Below the pieces are notes generated by a model. It saw only the letters and a list, made by a program, of their open reading frames with translations. It did no database searches and had not been told where the DNA came from. The position numbers and the translations under genes are program-made. From assembly GCA_040751955.1 (NCBI GenBank), contig JBFMFY010000012.1, positions 1-64,000 of the forward strand: DNA of 64,000 nucleotides, written 5' to 3'. Of the stretch, positions 7,697 through 15,218 are shown piece after piece (the first letter of the stretch is position 1; every line of letters begins with the position of its first letter). The DNA is from SpSt-333 sp040751955 (GTDB taxonomy: Bacteria; Bacteroidota; Ignavibacteria; UBA10030; UBA8401).

Positions 7697-9178
7697 ATGC
7701 ACGAAGACTTGCTTCGACATATCTGGTCCAAACAATTGTTCGATGCATCGAAACTCGTAACGACCGATCACCATTCCATTCGCGTCATTAACGCAGGAAT
7801 TCTTCACCGCGGCAGCGGACCTGATTTCCGGAATGCCGTCATCGAGATCGGAGGAAAGCGATTCACCGGCGATATCGAGTTTCACCGGGCAGCGGAGGAC
7901 TGGAACAATCATCACCATCAGAACGATCCTGCGTATAATTCCGTCATTCTTCACGTCGTTCTCAACGGAAGTTTTTCACAGACACACTCCCACAGCGGCA
8001 GAATCATCCCCACCGTCATTCTTGAACCGTTTCTTCGGTCGCCAATTCAAAATATCGCTGATCAACTTTCGCGCGAAGAATATTCATCAATCAGCAAACC
8101 GATTAAATGTGCGGCGGTGAACGATGCGATTGATTCGTCATTATTGAGTAATTGGATTCGCACAATGTACCGTGAACGTGTGCAAGAGAAAGTTCAACGC
8201 CTGCACGAACGATTGTCCGACATTATCATATCTCAGCACAGAATCATCGGCGAACCGCATCCGCCGTACAACGAAATGATTGATCCGGATGAGATTCCTC
8301 TCCCCGACGTGAATATTGACAAAGAATTGTTCAGACAGAAACTTCCGTGGGAGCAGTTGCTGTATGAAGGGATCATGGATGGGCTCGGATATTCGAACAA
8401 CCGCGAGGGAATGAGATCGCTGGCGGAGAATGTTTCGATCCTTCAATGGAAAAATCTTTCATCTGCGCGTGAACTTTCCTCGGCTGAAATTCAATCGGTA
8501 CTGTTCAAAGCGTCGGGACTCCTTCCCGGCGTCAATGATCTATCGGATCAGCAATCGAAAGTGTATGTTCACCAATTGCAAGCATTATGGAAAGAACTGC
8601 CGGTGCAGATTCCTCTGATGGCGGTTCACTCATCCGTTTGGAATTTTTCTCCTACCCGCCCCTCTAACTTCCCGACGATACGGATCGCTGCGGCTGGAGT
8701 TTTGCTTCACAAGATTCTTCACCAATCGCTCTTCAAATCACTCGTCACGCTTATTGGTGGAAAATATTCTTCCGCACACTCGAAGATCGAGCAGATTCTG
8801 AATCTATTCGATGCCGGAGACGATCCTTTCTGGAATTACCATTATTCATTTACCGAAGCGACACATCAAAAACATACGCTGCTCGGCGAGTCGCGAAAGT
8901 TCGATATCTTCATCAACACGATCGTGCCGTTCATCTGTTTGTATGCGAAAGTGTTCGGGAAGAACGATCTTGCGGAACATTGCCTGAATCTTGCTGTGGA
9001 ACTCCCGCTGCTGGAAGACAATTCCATCCTCCGCACGATGAACAAACATCTTGTGAAAGGAAAAATAAAGATCGAATTTGCATTTCAGCAGCAGGGATTG
9101 ATACAGTTGAATAAAAAGTACTGTGTAGGTGAGAAATGCTTGGAATGTAATGTTGGAAAGAAGGTTTTCGTTTCATGA
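7697..9178 (+). CDS. DUF2851 family protein
   Basis: A 493-residue protein recognised as DUF2851 by its N-terminus: DLLRHIWSKQLFD, then RVINAGILHRGSGPDFRNA, GDIEFHRAAEDWNNHHHQND and YNSVILHVVL. The family is widespread in Bacteroidota and Chlorobiota and has no established function; the conserved Asp/Glu/His residues near residues 40-80 suggest a metal or nucleic-acid role, which is only inference. The C-terminus ends in a cysteine cluster (YCVGEKCLECNVG), a possible zinc site. The stop overlaps the next ATG (ATGA at 9175), so the two are translationally coupled. Confidence 0.88.
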   Translation: MHEDLLRHIWSKQLFDASKLVTTDHHSIRVINAGILHRGSGPDFRNAVIEIGGKRFTGDIEFHRAAEDWNNHHHQNDPAYNSVILHVVLNGSFSQTHSHSGRIIPTVILEPFLRSPIQNIADQLSREEYSSISKPIKCAAVNDAIDSSLLSNWIRTMYRERVQEKVQRLHERLSDIIISQHRIIGEPHPPYNEMIDPDEIPLPDVNIDKELFRQKLPWEQLLYEGIMDGLGYSNNREGMRSLAENVSILQWKNLSSARELSSAEIQSVLFKASGLLPGVNDLSDQQSKVYVHQLQALWKELPVQIPLMAVHSSVWNFSPTRPSNFPTIRIAAAGVLLHKILHQSLFKSLVTLIGGKYSSAHSKIEQILNLFDAGDDPFWNYHYSFTEATHQKHTLLGESRKFDIFINTIVPFICLYAKVFGKNDLAEHCLNLAVELPLLEDNSILRTMNKHLVKGKIKIEFAFQQQGLIQLNKKYCVGEKCLECNVGKKVFVS

Positions 9179-9480
9179 ACTGGCTCCTTCAAATAGAAAC
9201 CGAACTCAAGCGTCTCCAACCGGACCAAAATCCCGGACGCACGCGCACCATCGCGCGGCGCATTGCGGGCATCGCACTCAAAGAATTTTTTCATTCATCT
9301 TCTGAAGATTTTGTTCAATTGCTGCATCAGGCAGAAGAAAATGTTTCACTCCCTAAGGAAGTCCGCTCTGCTTCCAGCCGCCTTGCCGCACGGCTCGATG
9401 CACATTTCAATTCTCCCTCCGTCGATCCGATCAGTGATGCGATTATCATCGTTGAGTTTGTGAAAAACAATTACCAATGA
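9175..9480 (+). CDS. Hypothetical helical protein coupled to the DUF2851 gene
   Basis: A 101-residue protein of predicted helices with many Arg/Ala residues (RTRTIARRIAGIALKEFF) and no transmembrane segment or cysteine. It overlaps the stop of the DUF2851 gene by four bases, so the pair are probably made together and may act together. I do not recognise the family. The downstream gap (9481-9570) holds a small hairpin, ACAATGTC/GACATTGT at 9495-9517, that may end transcription weakly. Confidence 0.6.
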   Translation: MNWLLQIETELKRLQPDQNPGRTRTIARRIAGIALKEFFHSSSEDFVQLLHQAEENVSLPKEVRSASSRLAARLDAHFNSPSVDPISDAIIIVEFVKNNYQ

Positions 9481-9494
9481 ACAATTAAAAATTT

Positions 9495-9517
9495 ACAATG
9501 TCGTATTATGACATTGT
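9495..9517 (+). terminator. Weak hairpin after the DUF2851 operon
   Basis: Perfect 8-bp stem ACAATGTC/GACATTGT with a 7-nt loop. A run of T residues follows only about 17 bases later, so termination here would be weak. Confidence 0.35.
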
Positions 9518-9570
9518 CCACGGTTCATCGTTAATTTTTCATTAGGGCATTTTTTCCGTACATTTCTACA

Positions 9571-10527
9571 GTGAATACTCAAAAACAATATCCGAAGGAT
9601 GCTTCGCATCGCGTTTTGCTCTTCTACAAGTTCGTGCCAATCCATGGGTACGCGCTCTTTGCGCAGCACCATCATCATCTGTGTTACCTGCTGGGATTGA
9701 AAGGAAGAGTCCTCATTGCGCCGGAAGGGATCAACGGCACGCTCTCCGGCACCGTCGAACAAACCGACTGTTACATGACGACGCTGCAGATGGATGACCG
9801 ATTTACCGATATGTGGTTCAAGATTGACGAAGTTGAGAAGCATGTCTTTGATAAATTATTCGTTCGTACAAAAGAAGAATTGGTAACATTCAAGGTTGGT
9901 GAGAACGGGAACCCGATGAAGCAGACGGGAAAGCATCTGTCGGCGGAAGAATGGCATGACGCGATGCAGCGGGATGATGTCCTTATTATCGACGGGCGCA
10001 CCGATTATGAATACGACCTTGGGCATTTCAGAAATGCAATCCGTCCGCCGGTGAAATCGTTCAGAGATTTTCCGCAATGGATCAGAGAGAATCTTTCACA
10101 CTACAAAGACAAAACGATCCTCACATATTGCACGGGCGGTGTGCGATGCGAGAAACTGACGGCGTTCATGATGAGCGAAGGATTTGAAAACGTCGCACAA
10201 TTGAACGGGGGCATCGTATCGTACGGAAAGGATCCGACTGTACAAGGAAGGTTGTGGGAAGGATTGTGCTATGTATTCGACAAGCGGATCGCCGTACCAA
10301 TCAACCGCGCGGAGAACTACATTCCTGTTTCCACATGCATCTGCTGCGGCAAACCGTGCGACCGGTATGTTAACTGCGCCAATCTCGACTGCCACAAACA
10401 GCATTTTCAATGTGAAGAGTGCGAGCAAAACACATTGCGTTCGTGCAGTGAGGCATGCAAGACTGCACCGCGGCATGAATACGTGTTTGTCGGAAATTCA
10501 AAATCACAAGCACCAAATTTCAAATAA
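9571..10527 (+). CDS. trhO: tRNA uridine(34) hydroxylase, rhodanese family
   Basis: A 318-residue member of the YceA/TrhO family, which uses oxygen to hydroxylate U34 of certain tRNAs. The N-terminal acylphosphatase-like domain contains VLIAPEGINGTLSGT (near residues 45-60). The central rhodanese domain has IIDGRTDYEYDLGHFRNAI and the active-site loop YCTGGVRCEK, with the catalytic cysteine near residue 188. A C-terminal zinc-like cysteine cluster (CICCGKPCDRYVNC, then CHKQHFQCEEC) is typical of the longer family members. The start is GTG. The last few codons (SKSQAPNFK) come from an intergenic repeat-like sequence, so the tail may be a late extension. Confidence 0.92.
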   Translation: MNTQKQYPKDASHRVLLFYKFVPIHGYALFAQHHHHLCYLLGLKGRVLIAPEGINGTLSGTVEQTDCYMTTLQMDDRFTDMWFKIDEVEKHVFDKLFVRTKEELVTFKVGENGNPMKQTGKHLSAEEWHDAMQRDDVLIIDGRTDYEYDLGHFRNAIRPPVKSFRDFPQWIRENLSHYKDKTILTYCTGGVRCEKLTAFMMSEGFENVAQLNGGIVSYGKDPTVQGRLWEGLCYVFDKRIAVPINRAENYIPVSTCICCGKPCDRYVNCANLDCHKQHFQCEECEQNTLRSCSEACKTAPRHEYVFVGNSKSQAPNFK

Positions 10528-10620
10528 ACTCCAATATCCTCACACAAAAACTCAAACGCTTGTGCATTGAGATTTGAGGATTCTTTAGGGTTCGTCATTT
10601 GGAATTTGGAATTTCCAATG
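10496..10620. repeat. Repeat-like element joining two convergent gene ends
   Basis: A stretch rich in aaatttcaa/ttggaatttgg units with an internal inverted repeat (AATATCCTCA near 10540 against TGAGGATT near 10575). It supplies the last codons of both trhO (...APNFK) and the M28 peptidase (...EIPNSK). The same FQIPNSK coding pattern recurs at the start of the TonB receptor gene at 51017. Confidence 0.5.
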
Positions 10621-12229
10621 ACTTCTTCCTCACCACTCCGAACTCATCTCCCGGATTCCAGTACGGCATTTCGATGATGTTCGCAACACGCCACGCGATC
10701 CGAAGAACAATCTCCGCCTGCTGCAGCGCGCCGTGATAGTTCCAATCATCGTACATCTCATCGCTCGGTTGGTGATAATTTTTTGCTCCCCGCTCGCGCA
10801 TCATCCTCACAACGGCGGTATCAACACCGACCACATCTCTCCCGCTCCCCATCGACATGGCGGGAATGCCGACCTTTGCAAAACTGAAATGATCGCTCCG
10901 GTAAAATCCTCCTTGTTCCGGCGCGGGATCGTTCCTCACTGTCAATCCCATTTCTTTTGCAACAAGTGCAAGATCGCTGCCGAGTGAGGAACGGTCGCTC
11001 CCTTGAAAGAAAATATCTTTCGTCGGTCCGATAGTATTGATGACATCGGTGTTGATATTCGCGGCGATCTGTCGAGCGGGAACAGTCGGATTGTTCGCAA
11101 AATATTTTGAGCCAAGCAATCCCTGTTCTTCAGCGGCGACAGCGGCAAACAAGAGCGAGCGCTTCGGTTTTTCTTTCAGCGATGCGAATGCTTCCGCAAA
11201 CGTCTGCATCAACGCCGTGCCGGATGCATTGTCGAGCGCACCATTGTAGATCGAATCGCCGTTGACCGGAATGCCGATGCCGAAATGATCGAAGTGCGCG
11301 CTGAAGACGAGATACTGATCTTTCAACACGGGATCACTTCCTTCCACTTTCCCGATAATATTATTCGTCTGTAATCGCTTGACGGACAATTTCATCGCTG
11401 TCGAGAGCGTAATGCCGAGCGGAATTGGTTTGAATGTTTTCTCTTCTGCCAGTTTCATCAGCGAGTCGAGCGAAAAGCCGGCAAGTTGAAAATATTTTCT
11501 CGTTGCGTCTTCAGTCGTCCATGCTTTCAACCGCAATACCGGTGTTGTCGATTTCTCTTCAAGATCGAACATCTCCCTGCTCCATGAATTCCGAATCACT
11601 TCATACCGATACCCGGCGGACGGTGTCGTGTGAATGACAATAGCGCCGAGCGCTCCTTTCTCCGCCGCAATCTCGTACTTGTACGTCCACCTGCCGTAAT
11701 ACGTCCTTCCTTTTCCTGCAAAGAATTTCGGATCGTCAGACGACGGATCGTTATTCATCATCACGATAATCTTCCCGCGTATATCGGCATCCTTGTAATC
11801 GTCCCACCCTTGCTCGGGCGCCACGATGCCGTAGCCGACGAACACCATCTCAGCATTATTCACCGTAATCGCGGGGTCATAGATGCCGGTGGCGGCAACA
11901 AAATCTGTTGAGTATGCAAGGGAGAGCTTTTCTTTTCCTTTTGCAATTGCAAGCACAGACTTCGGATCGACAGTGACGCCGACCATCGGCACTTTTTGCA
12001 GGAATGTTCCATTCTCACCAGCCGGTTGCAATCCCAATTTTTTGAATTGCGAAACGATGTATTCTGTGGCTTTTCTGTCTCCGTTAGACGCGGGACCGCG
12101 CCCTTCCAGCGAATCATGCGAAAGAACCGCAATGTGATTCCTCAGTTTTTCCGCGGTTATTGTTGCCATCATTCCTTCGGGAAGGGCGAATTGAAGAGCC
12201 AACAAGGGAAGCGTTAGTATAGTGATCAT
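10595..12229 (-). CDS. Secreted M28 family zinc aminopeptidase
   Basis: A 544-residue peptidase with an N-terminal hydrophobic signal (ITILTLPLLALQFALP). The catalytic domain shows the two-zinc ligand series of M28: His/Asp in SAHFDHFG (near residue 324), Asp in DNASGTA, Glu-Glu in AAEEQGLLG, Asp in NINTDVI and His in YRSDHFSF. An inserted protease-associated (PA) type domain lies around residues 110-230, with NNAEMVFVGYGIVAPEQGW and GKIIVMMNNDP. It probably releases N-terminal amino acids in the periplasm. It converges on trhO, sharing a repeat at the 3' ends. Confidence 0.92.
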   Translation of the reverse strand: MITILTLPLLALQFALPEGMMATITAEKLRNHIAVLSHDSLEGRGPASNGDRKATEYIVSQFKKLGLQPAGENGTFLQKVPMVGVTVDPKSVLAIAKGKEKLSLAYSTDFVAATGIYDPAITVNNAEMVFVGYGIVAPEQGWDDYKDADIRGKIIVMMNNDPSSDDPKFFAGKGRTYYGRWTYKYEIAAEKGALGAIVIHTTPSAGYRYEVIRNSWSREMFDLEEKSTTPVLRLKAWTTEDATRKYFQLAGFSLDSLMKLAEEKTFKPIPLGITLSTAMKLSVKRLQTNNIIGKVEGSDPVLKDQYLVFSAHFDHFGIGIPVNGDSIYNGALDNASGTALMQTFAEAFASLKEKPKRSLLFAAVAAEEQGLLGSKYFANNPTVPARQIAANINTDVINTIGPTKDIFFQGSDRSSLGSDLALVAKEMGLTVRNDPAPEQGGFYRSDHFSFAKVGIPAMSMGSGRDVVGVDTAVVRMMRERGAKNYHQPSDEMYDDWNYHGALQQAEIVLRIAWRVANIIEMPYWNPGDEFGVVRKKSLEIPNSK

Positions 12230-12326
12230 AAATTTTTTATCTGCTGGAGAAATATGGTGAACTCTTTTGTTGTATTGATAGTATGAATTTATTTAGTAAC
12301 TTTCAAAAACAAAGGAGAGAATCTGT

Positions 12327-12785
12327 ATGGAAGCAGTGCTTAACCGGAAGCGCCGCGAGTTCTTATCAACGGTAACACACGGCGGTGTCTGTTTACTGTG
12401 CAGTGCGGGAATCGTATCACTGCTGACAGGATGCAAGGAGGAAGATAATCCTGTCTCGTTCGATGAACCGGTCATCGACATCAATAAAGAAACTGCACTT
12501 CAGAGCGTCGGCGGCGCAGTTAAAAAAAGGATCTCGTCCGTCAACGGAGGAAATGTCATCATTGTCGTAAGGACGGGCGACGCATCATTCATCGCGCTCT
12601 CTGCGATCTGTACGCATCAAGGTTCCGAGGTCGGATTGCCTGAAAAGAACGTGATCACCTGTCCGAATCACGGTTCGCGGTTCAACGCAACAAACGGCAG
12701 TGTTGTCAATGGACCCGCAACTTCCCCGCTGCCCACATTCACGGCAACATACGACGCGAATAAAAATACTGTCACAATCGGATAA
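12327..12785 (+). CDS. Tat-type Rieske 2Fe-2S lipoprotein
   Basis: A 152-residue Rieske protein. The cluster ligands are the Cys-x-His pair in CTHQGSEVGLP and the Cys-x2-His pair in CPNHGSRFN (near residues 94 and 112). The N-terminus carries a twin-arginine-like signal (KRREFLSTV) and a lipobox-like LLTGC at about residue 36, so it is probably exported folded and lipid-anchored. No cytochrome b or c gene is adjacent, so it is not an obvious bc complex subunit. GGAGAG lies before the ATG. The next gene starts directly after its stop and is a paralogue. Confidence 0.88.
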   Translation: MEAVLNRKRREFLSTVTHGGVCLLCSAGIVSLLTGCKEEDNPVSFDEPVIDINKETALQSVGGAVKKRISSVNGGNVIIVVRTGDASFIALSAICTHQGSEVGLPEKNVITCPNHGSRFNATNGSVVNGPATSPLPTFTATYDANKNTVTIG

Positions 12786-13232
12786 ATGGAATCTCCATTC
12801 AACAAATACCGCCGGGAGTTTCTTTCATCGTCAGCAAAGACTGGAGTGTGCATTGCCTGCAGCGGAATAATCAGCGTAATGATCTCCGCGTGCGATACGG
12901 TTGATGACGGAGACCCGGTTATACATCTTACAGAGTATCCCGCATTGCAAAAACCGGGCGGCGCGATCAAGAAACGATACGGCAAGTTAAATAACAGTGA
13001 ACCGATTCTCATTATCCGTCTCTCTGAAAATCAGTTTGCTGCGTATTCTGCGCTGTGTACGCACAAAGGAGTCGAAGTGAAATTGCCGAAAGACGGGGAA
13101 ATCGTCTGCCCGAATCACGGTTCACGATTTAGAGTGGAGAACGGTGAGGTCATCGAAGGAAAGGCGGTTGAACCGCTGCTGAAATTTAAAACATCATTTG
13201 ATGCACACACAAATATATTAAAAATTGAATGA
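12786..13232 (+). CDS. Second Tat-type Rieske 2Fe-2S lipoprotein
   Basis: A 148-residue paralogue of the preceding gene with no spacer between stop and start. It has the same layout: RREFLSSSAK twin-arginine-like signal, a hydrophobic stretch ending in SVMISAC (lipobox-like), then CTHKGVEVKLP and CPNHGSRFRV as cluster ligands. The two cysteines that would form the disulfide of high-potential Rieske proteins are not evident beyond the four ligands. The pair arose by tandem duplication and is surely co-transcribed; they may donate electrons to an unidentified envelope oxidoreductase. Confidence 0.87.
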   Translation: MESPFNKYRREFLSSSAKTGVCIACSGIISVMISACDTVDDGDPVIHLTEYPALQKPGGAIKKRYGKLNNSEPILIIRLSENQFAAYSALCTHKGVEVKLPKDGEIVCPNHGSRFRVENGEVIEGKAVEPLLKFKTSFDAHTNILKIE

Positions 13233-13241
13233 TATTCGTTC

Positions 13242-13895
13242 ATGCAGGTTTCGATCATTCTTTGCACATACAATAGAGCCGGGCTTTTGCCGCGTGCAAT
13301 TGATTCTGTTTTACAACAAACGTACGACGACTGGGAGTTGGTTGTAGTGGATGATGGAAGCAAAGACAAAACGAGAGCACTGATTGATGAATACTCCACC
13401 AAAGACGACCGCATCTCATATTTTCACCAACTCAACGCCGGATTAGCACACGCGCGCAACACCGGAATGCAGCTTGCCATTGGAGACTACCTCTGCTTCC
13501 TCGATTCGGATGATGAGTTTGCACCAACACATCTTGAAGAGCGAGTGCAGTATCTGGAACGGTCACGCAATTGGAACGTGGACTTTCTCCACGGAGGCAT
13601 GAAACTCATCGGTCCGAAAGAAAAACGATATGTGGTTGATCTGACCGATCCGTCAAAGAAAATCCATTTGAGCAAATGTCACGTCGGCGGCACATTTTTT
13701 TTCAGAAGAGATGTTTTAAAGCGAGTAAAAACATTCAAGCCGATTCCGTTCGGCGAAGATTTTGATTTTTACACGAGGGTAGAGAAATATTTCACTGTCC
13801 GAAAAGTCCGCTATCCGACATACATCTATCATTTAGAGGCGGAAGATCGGCTGTGCAATGTCTATACGGAGAAGTTGATGGAGGGAAGACGGTAG
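13242..13895 (+). CDS. Family 2 glycosyltransferase
   Basis: A 217-residue GT-A glycosyltransferase. The N-terminus has the GT2 pattern VSIILCTYNRAGLLPRAIDS, the nucleotide-binding VVVDDGSKD (near residues 33-41) and the DxD-like metal site FLDSDDEF (near residue 87). It is short, lacking transmembrane segments, so it acts in the cytoplasm, probably adding a sugar to a surface polysaccharide or protein glycan. It follows the Rieske pair by 9 bases, so it may be in the same transcript, though no functional link is evident. Confidence 0.9.
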   Translation: MQVSIILCTYNRAGLLPRAIDSVLQQTYDDWELVVVDDGSKDKTRALIDEYSTKDDRISYFHQLNAGLAHARNTGMQLAIGDYLCFLDSDDEFAPTHLEERVQYLERSRNWNVDFLHGGMKLIGPKEKRYVVDLTDPSKKIHLSKCHVGGTFFFRRDVLKRVKTFKPIPFGEDFDFYTRVEKYFTVRKVRYPTYIYHLEAEDRLCNVYTEKLMEGRR

Positions 13896-13925
13896 GACAT
13901 CATTAATGCCTTCCCGCTGCAAGAT

Positions 13926-15029
13926 TTACTTCTTCAATTCTTTTCTGATCTGGCTTTCGAGTTTGAAATGTTCGTCGGCGGGAATGCCGAGTTTGTCGCG
14001 GAGTGATTGGAGAAAATCGGATTCTTCGGGTGTAACAAGTCCGTCCGACCAGACGCTGCGGAGTGCGCCGACATACGCTTCGCTCTTCGTGCTTTTTTCA
14101 ATTTCGGCAAATTTCTGATCGGACAGTTCAATAGCATTTTTCAATACTTCCAGCAACTGGCGTTCATCGTTCGAGATCGTACCGTCTTTCCATGCTTTCT
14201 GGAACATCGTGCGAAGAATCGCCTCGCCCTGCGCTTTCATTGCCGCGGGAGACGCCGATGCTTTGGATGCTTCAAGTTCTTTTTGCAGCGTTGCAATCTG
14301 TGCAAGACTTTCCGCTTTGGCGATTTCACGGGCGCTCTCAAGTTCTTTCTGGTGTTTCGCTTTAAGTGTTTCTAATTCTTTTTTGTGAGCATCGGCATCT
14401 TTGTGATCTGCTTTACTGGCGTTATGTTTGATGTCGGTCAGTTGCTGCTGCAATGCAACGATCTGCCCGTTGAGTGTCTTTTCGGTAGATTCTTTCAACG
14501 CCTGCGCCTCTTTCACCTGCATTGTCAGCTGAGCGACTTCGCGCTGCAGTTTCGCCTGTATAGCGGAAAATTCCTGCCGCAATGATTCGATACGTGCAGA
14601 AGAATCATCTTTACCCCCCGCAGCCGGTTTTACCTCCTGCTTTACCGGCTCTGCTTTCTTTTCTTCCGCCTTCTTTTCCTCCGGCTTTTTCTCTTCAGGC
14701 TTCTTCTCTTCGGATTTTTTTTCTTCCTGCTTTTTTTCTTCTTTTGCCGGTTCCTGTTTTTTCTCCTCCTTCGGCGGCTCACCTGTTTTCTTCTGATCCT
14801 CAGAAAGTTTTTTAACTTTTTCCTCTTCCGCTTTCTTCTTCTCTTCGGCAATAGATGCGTTAATGCGATCCTTGTACGCCAGAGCGTACATATTGTTCGG
14901 TTCAATGGCAAGCGCTTTCCCCACCTCGTCGAGCGCTTTGTTCCATTCAGCGGATTTGATATGCTTGTCGGCGTTCTTCAGCAGTTCGCCGATCATCTTT
15001 TTTTGCGAATCTTTATCTGGAACTGGCAT
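13926..15029 (-). CDS. TPR/coiled-coil protein with two TerB-like repeats
   Basis: A 367-residue cytoplasmic protein with three parts. Residues 10-60 look like tetratricopeptide repeats (ALAIEPNNMYALAYKDRI). Residues 65-270 are an extremely charged Lys/Glu/Pro repeat (KKPEEKKPEEKK) followed by a long coiled coil. Residues 270-367 hold two related helical units, WKDGTISNDERQLLEVLKNA and WSDGLVTPEESDFLQSLRDK, each with an acidic DGxIxxDE-type loop like those of TerB/EF-hand-like modules. No enzyme motif is present. The two units suggest internal duplication. A scaffold or stress role is possible, but the function is unknown. Confidence 0.7.
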   Translation of the reverse strand: MPVPDKDSQKKMIGELLKNADKHIKSAEWNKALDEVGKALAIEPNNMYALAYKDRINASIAEEKKKAEEEKVKKLSEDQKKTGEPPKEEKKQEPAKEEKKQEEKKSEEKKPEEKKPEEKKAEEKKAEPVKQEVKPAAGGKDDSSARIESLRQEFSAIQAKLQREVAQLTMQVKEAQALKESTEKTLNGQIVALQQQLTDIKHNASKADHKDADAHKKELETLKAKHQKELESAREIAKAESLAQIATLQKELEASKASASPAAMKAQGEAILRTMFQKAWKDGTISNDERQLLEVLKNAIELSDQKFAEIEKSTKSEAYVGALRSVWSDGLVTPEESDFLQSLRDKLGIPADEHFKLESQIRKELKK

Positions 15030-15168
15030 GAATAATTATTCTTTCTATCGCATTAATATACCCAACAAGTGTTGGAATATCAATCTTTTATATCGCAATG
15101 GACCTACTCTGTCGGGTAATTTCGCCACAGAACGGGATTATTTCACGTTAGAATATTTTAAAGATAGA

Positions 15169-15193
15169 AACGCCGGAAACTTTCCCCGGCGTT
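15169..15193 (-). terminator. Intrinsic terminator after the S46 peptidase
   Basis: Perfect 8-bp stem AACGCCGG/CCGGCGTT with a 9-nt loop, about 25 bases past the S46 stop on the minus strand, followed by a moderately T-rich tail (TTTCTATCTTT). Confidence 0.6.
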
Positions 15194-15218
15194 CATACAG
15201 TTCTACACGTATTGAATT

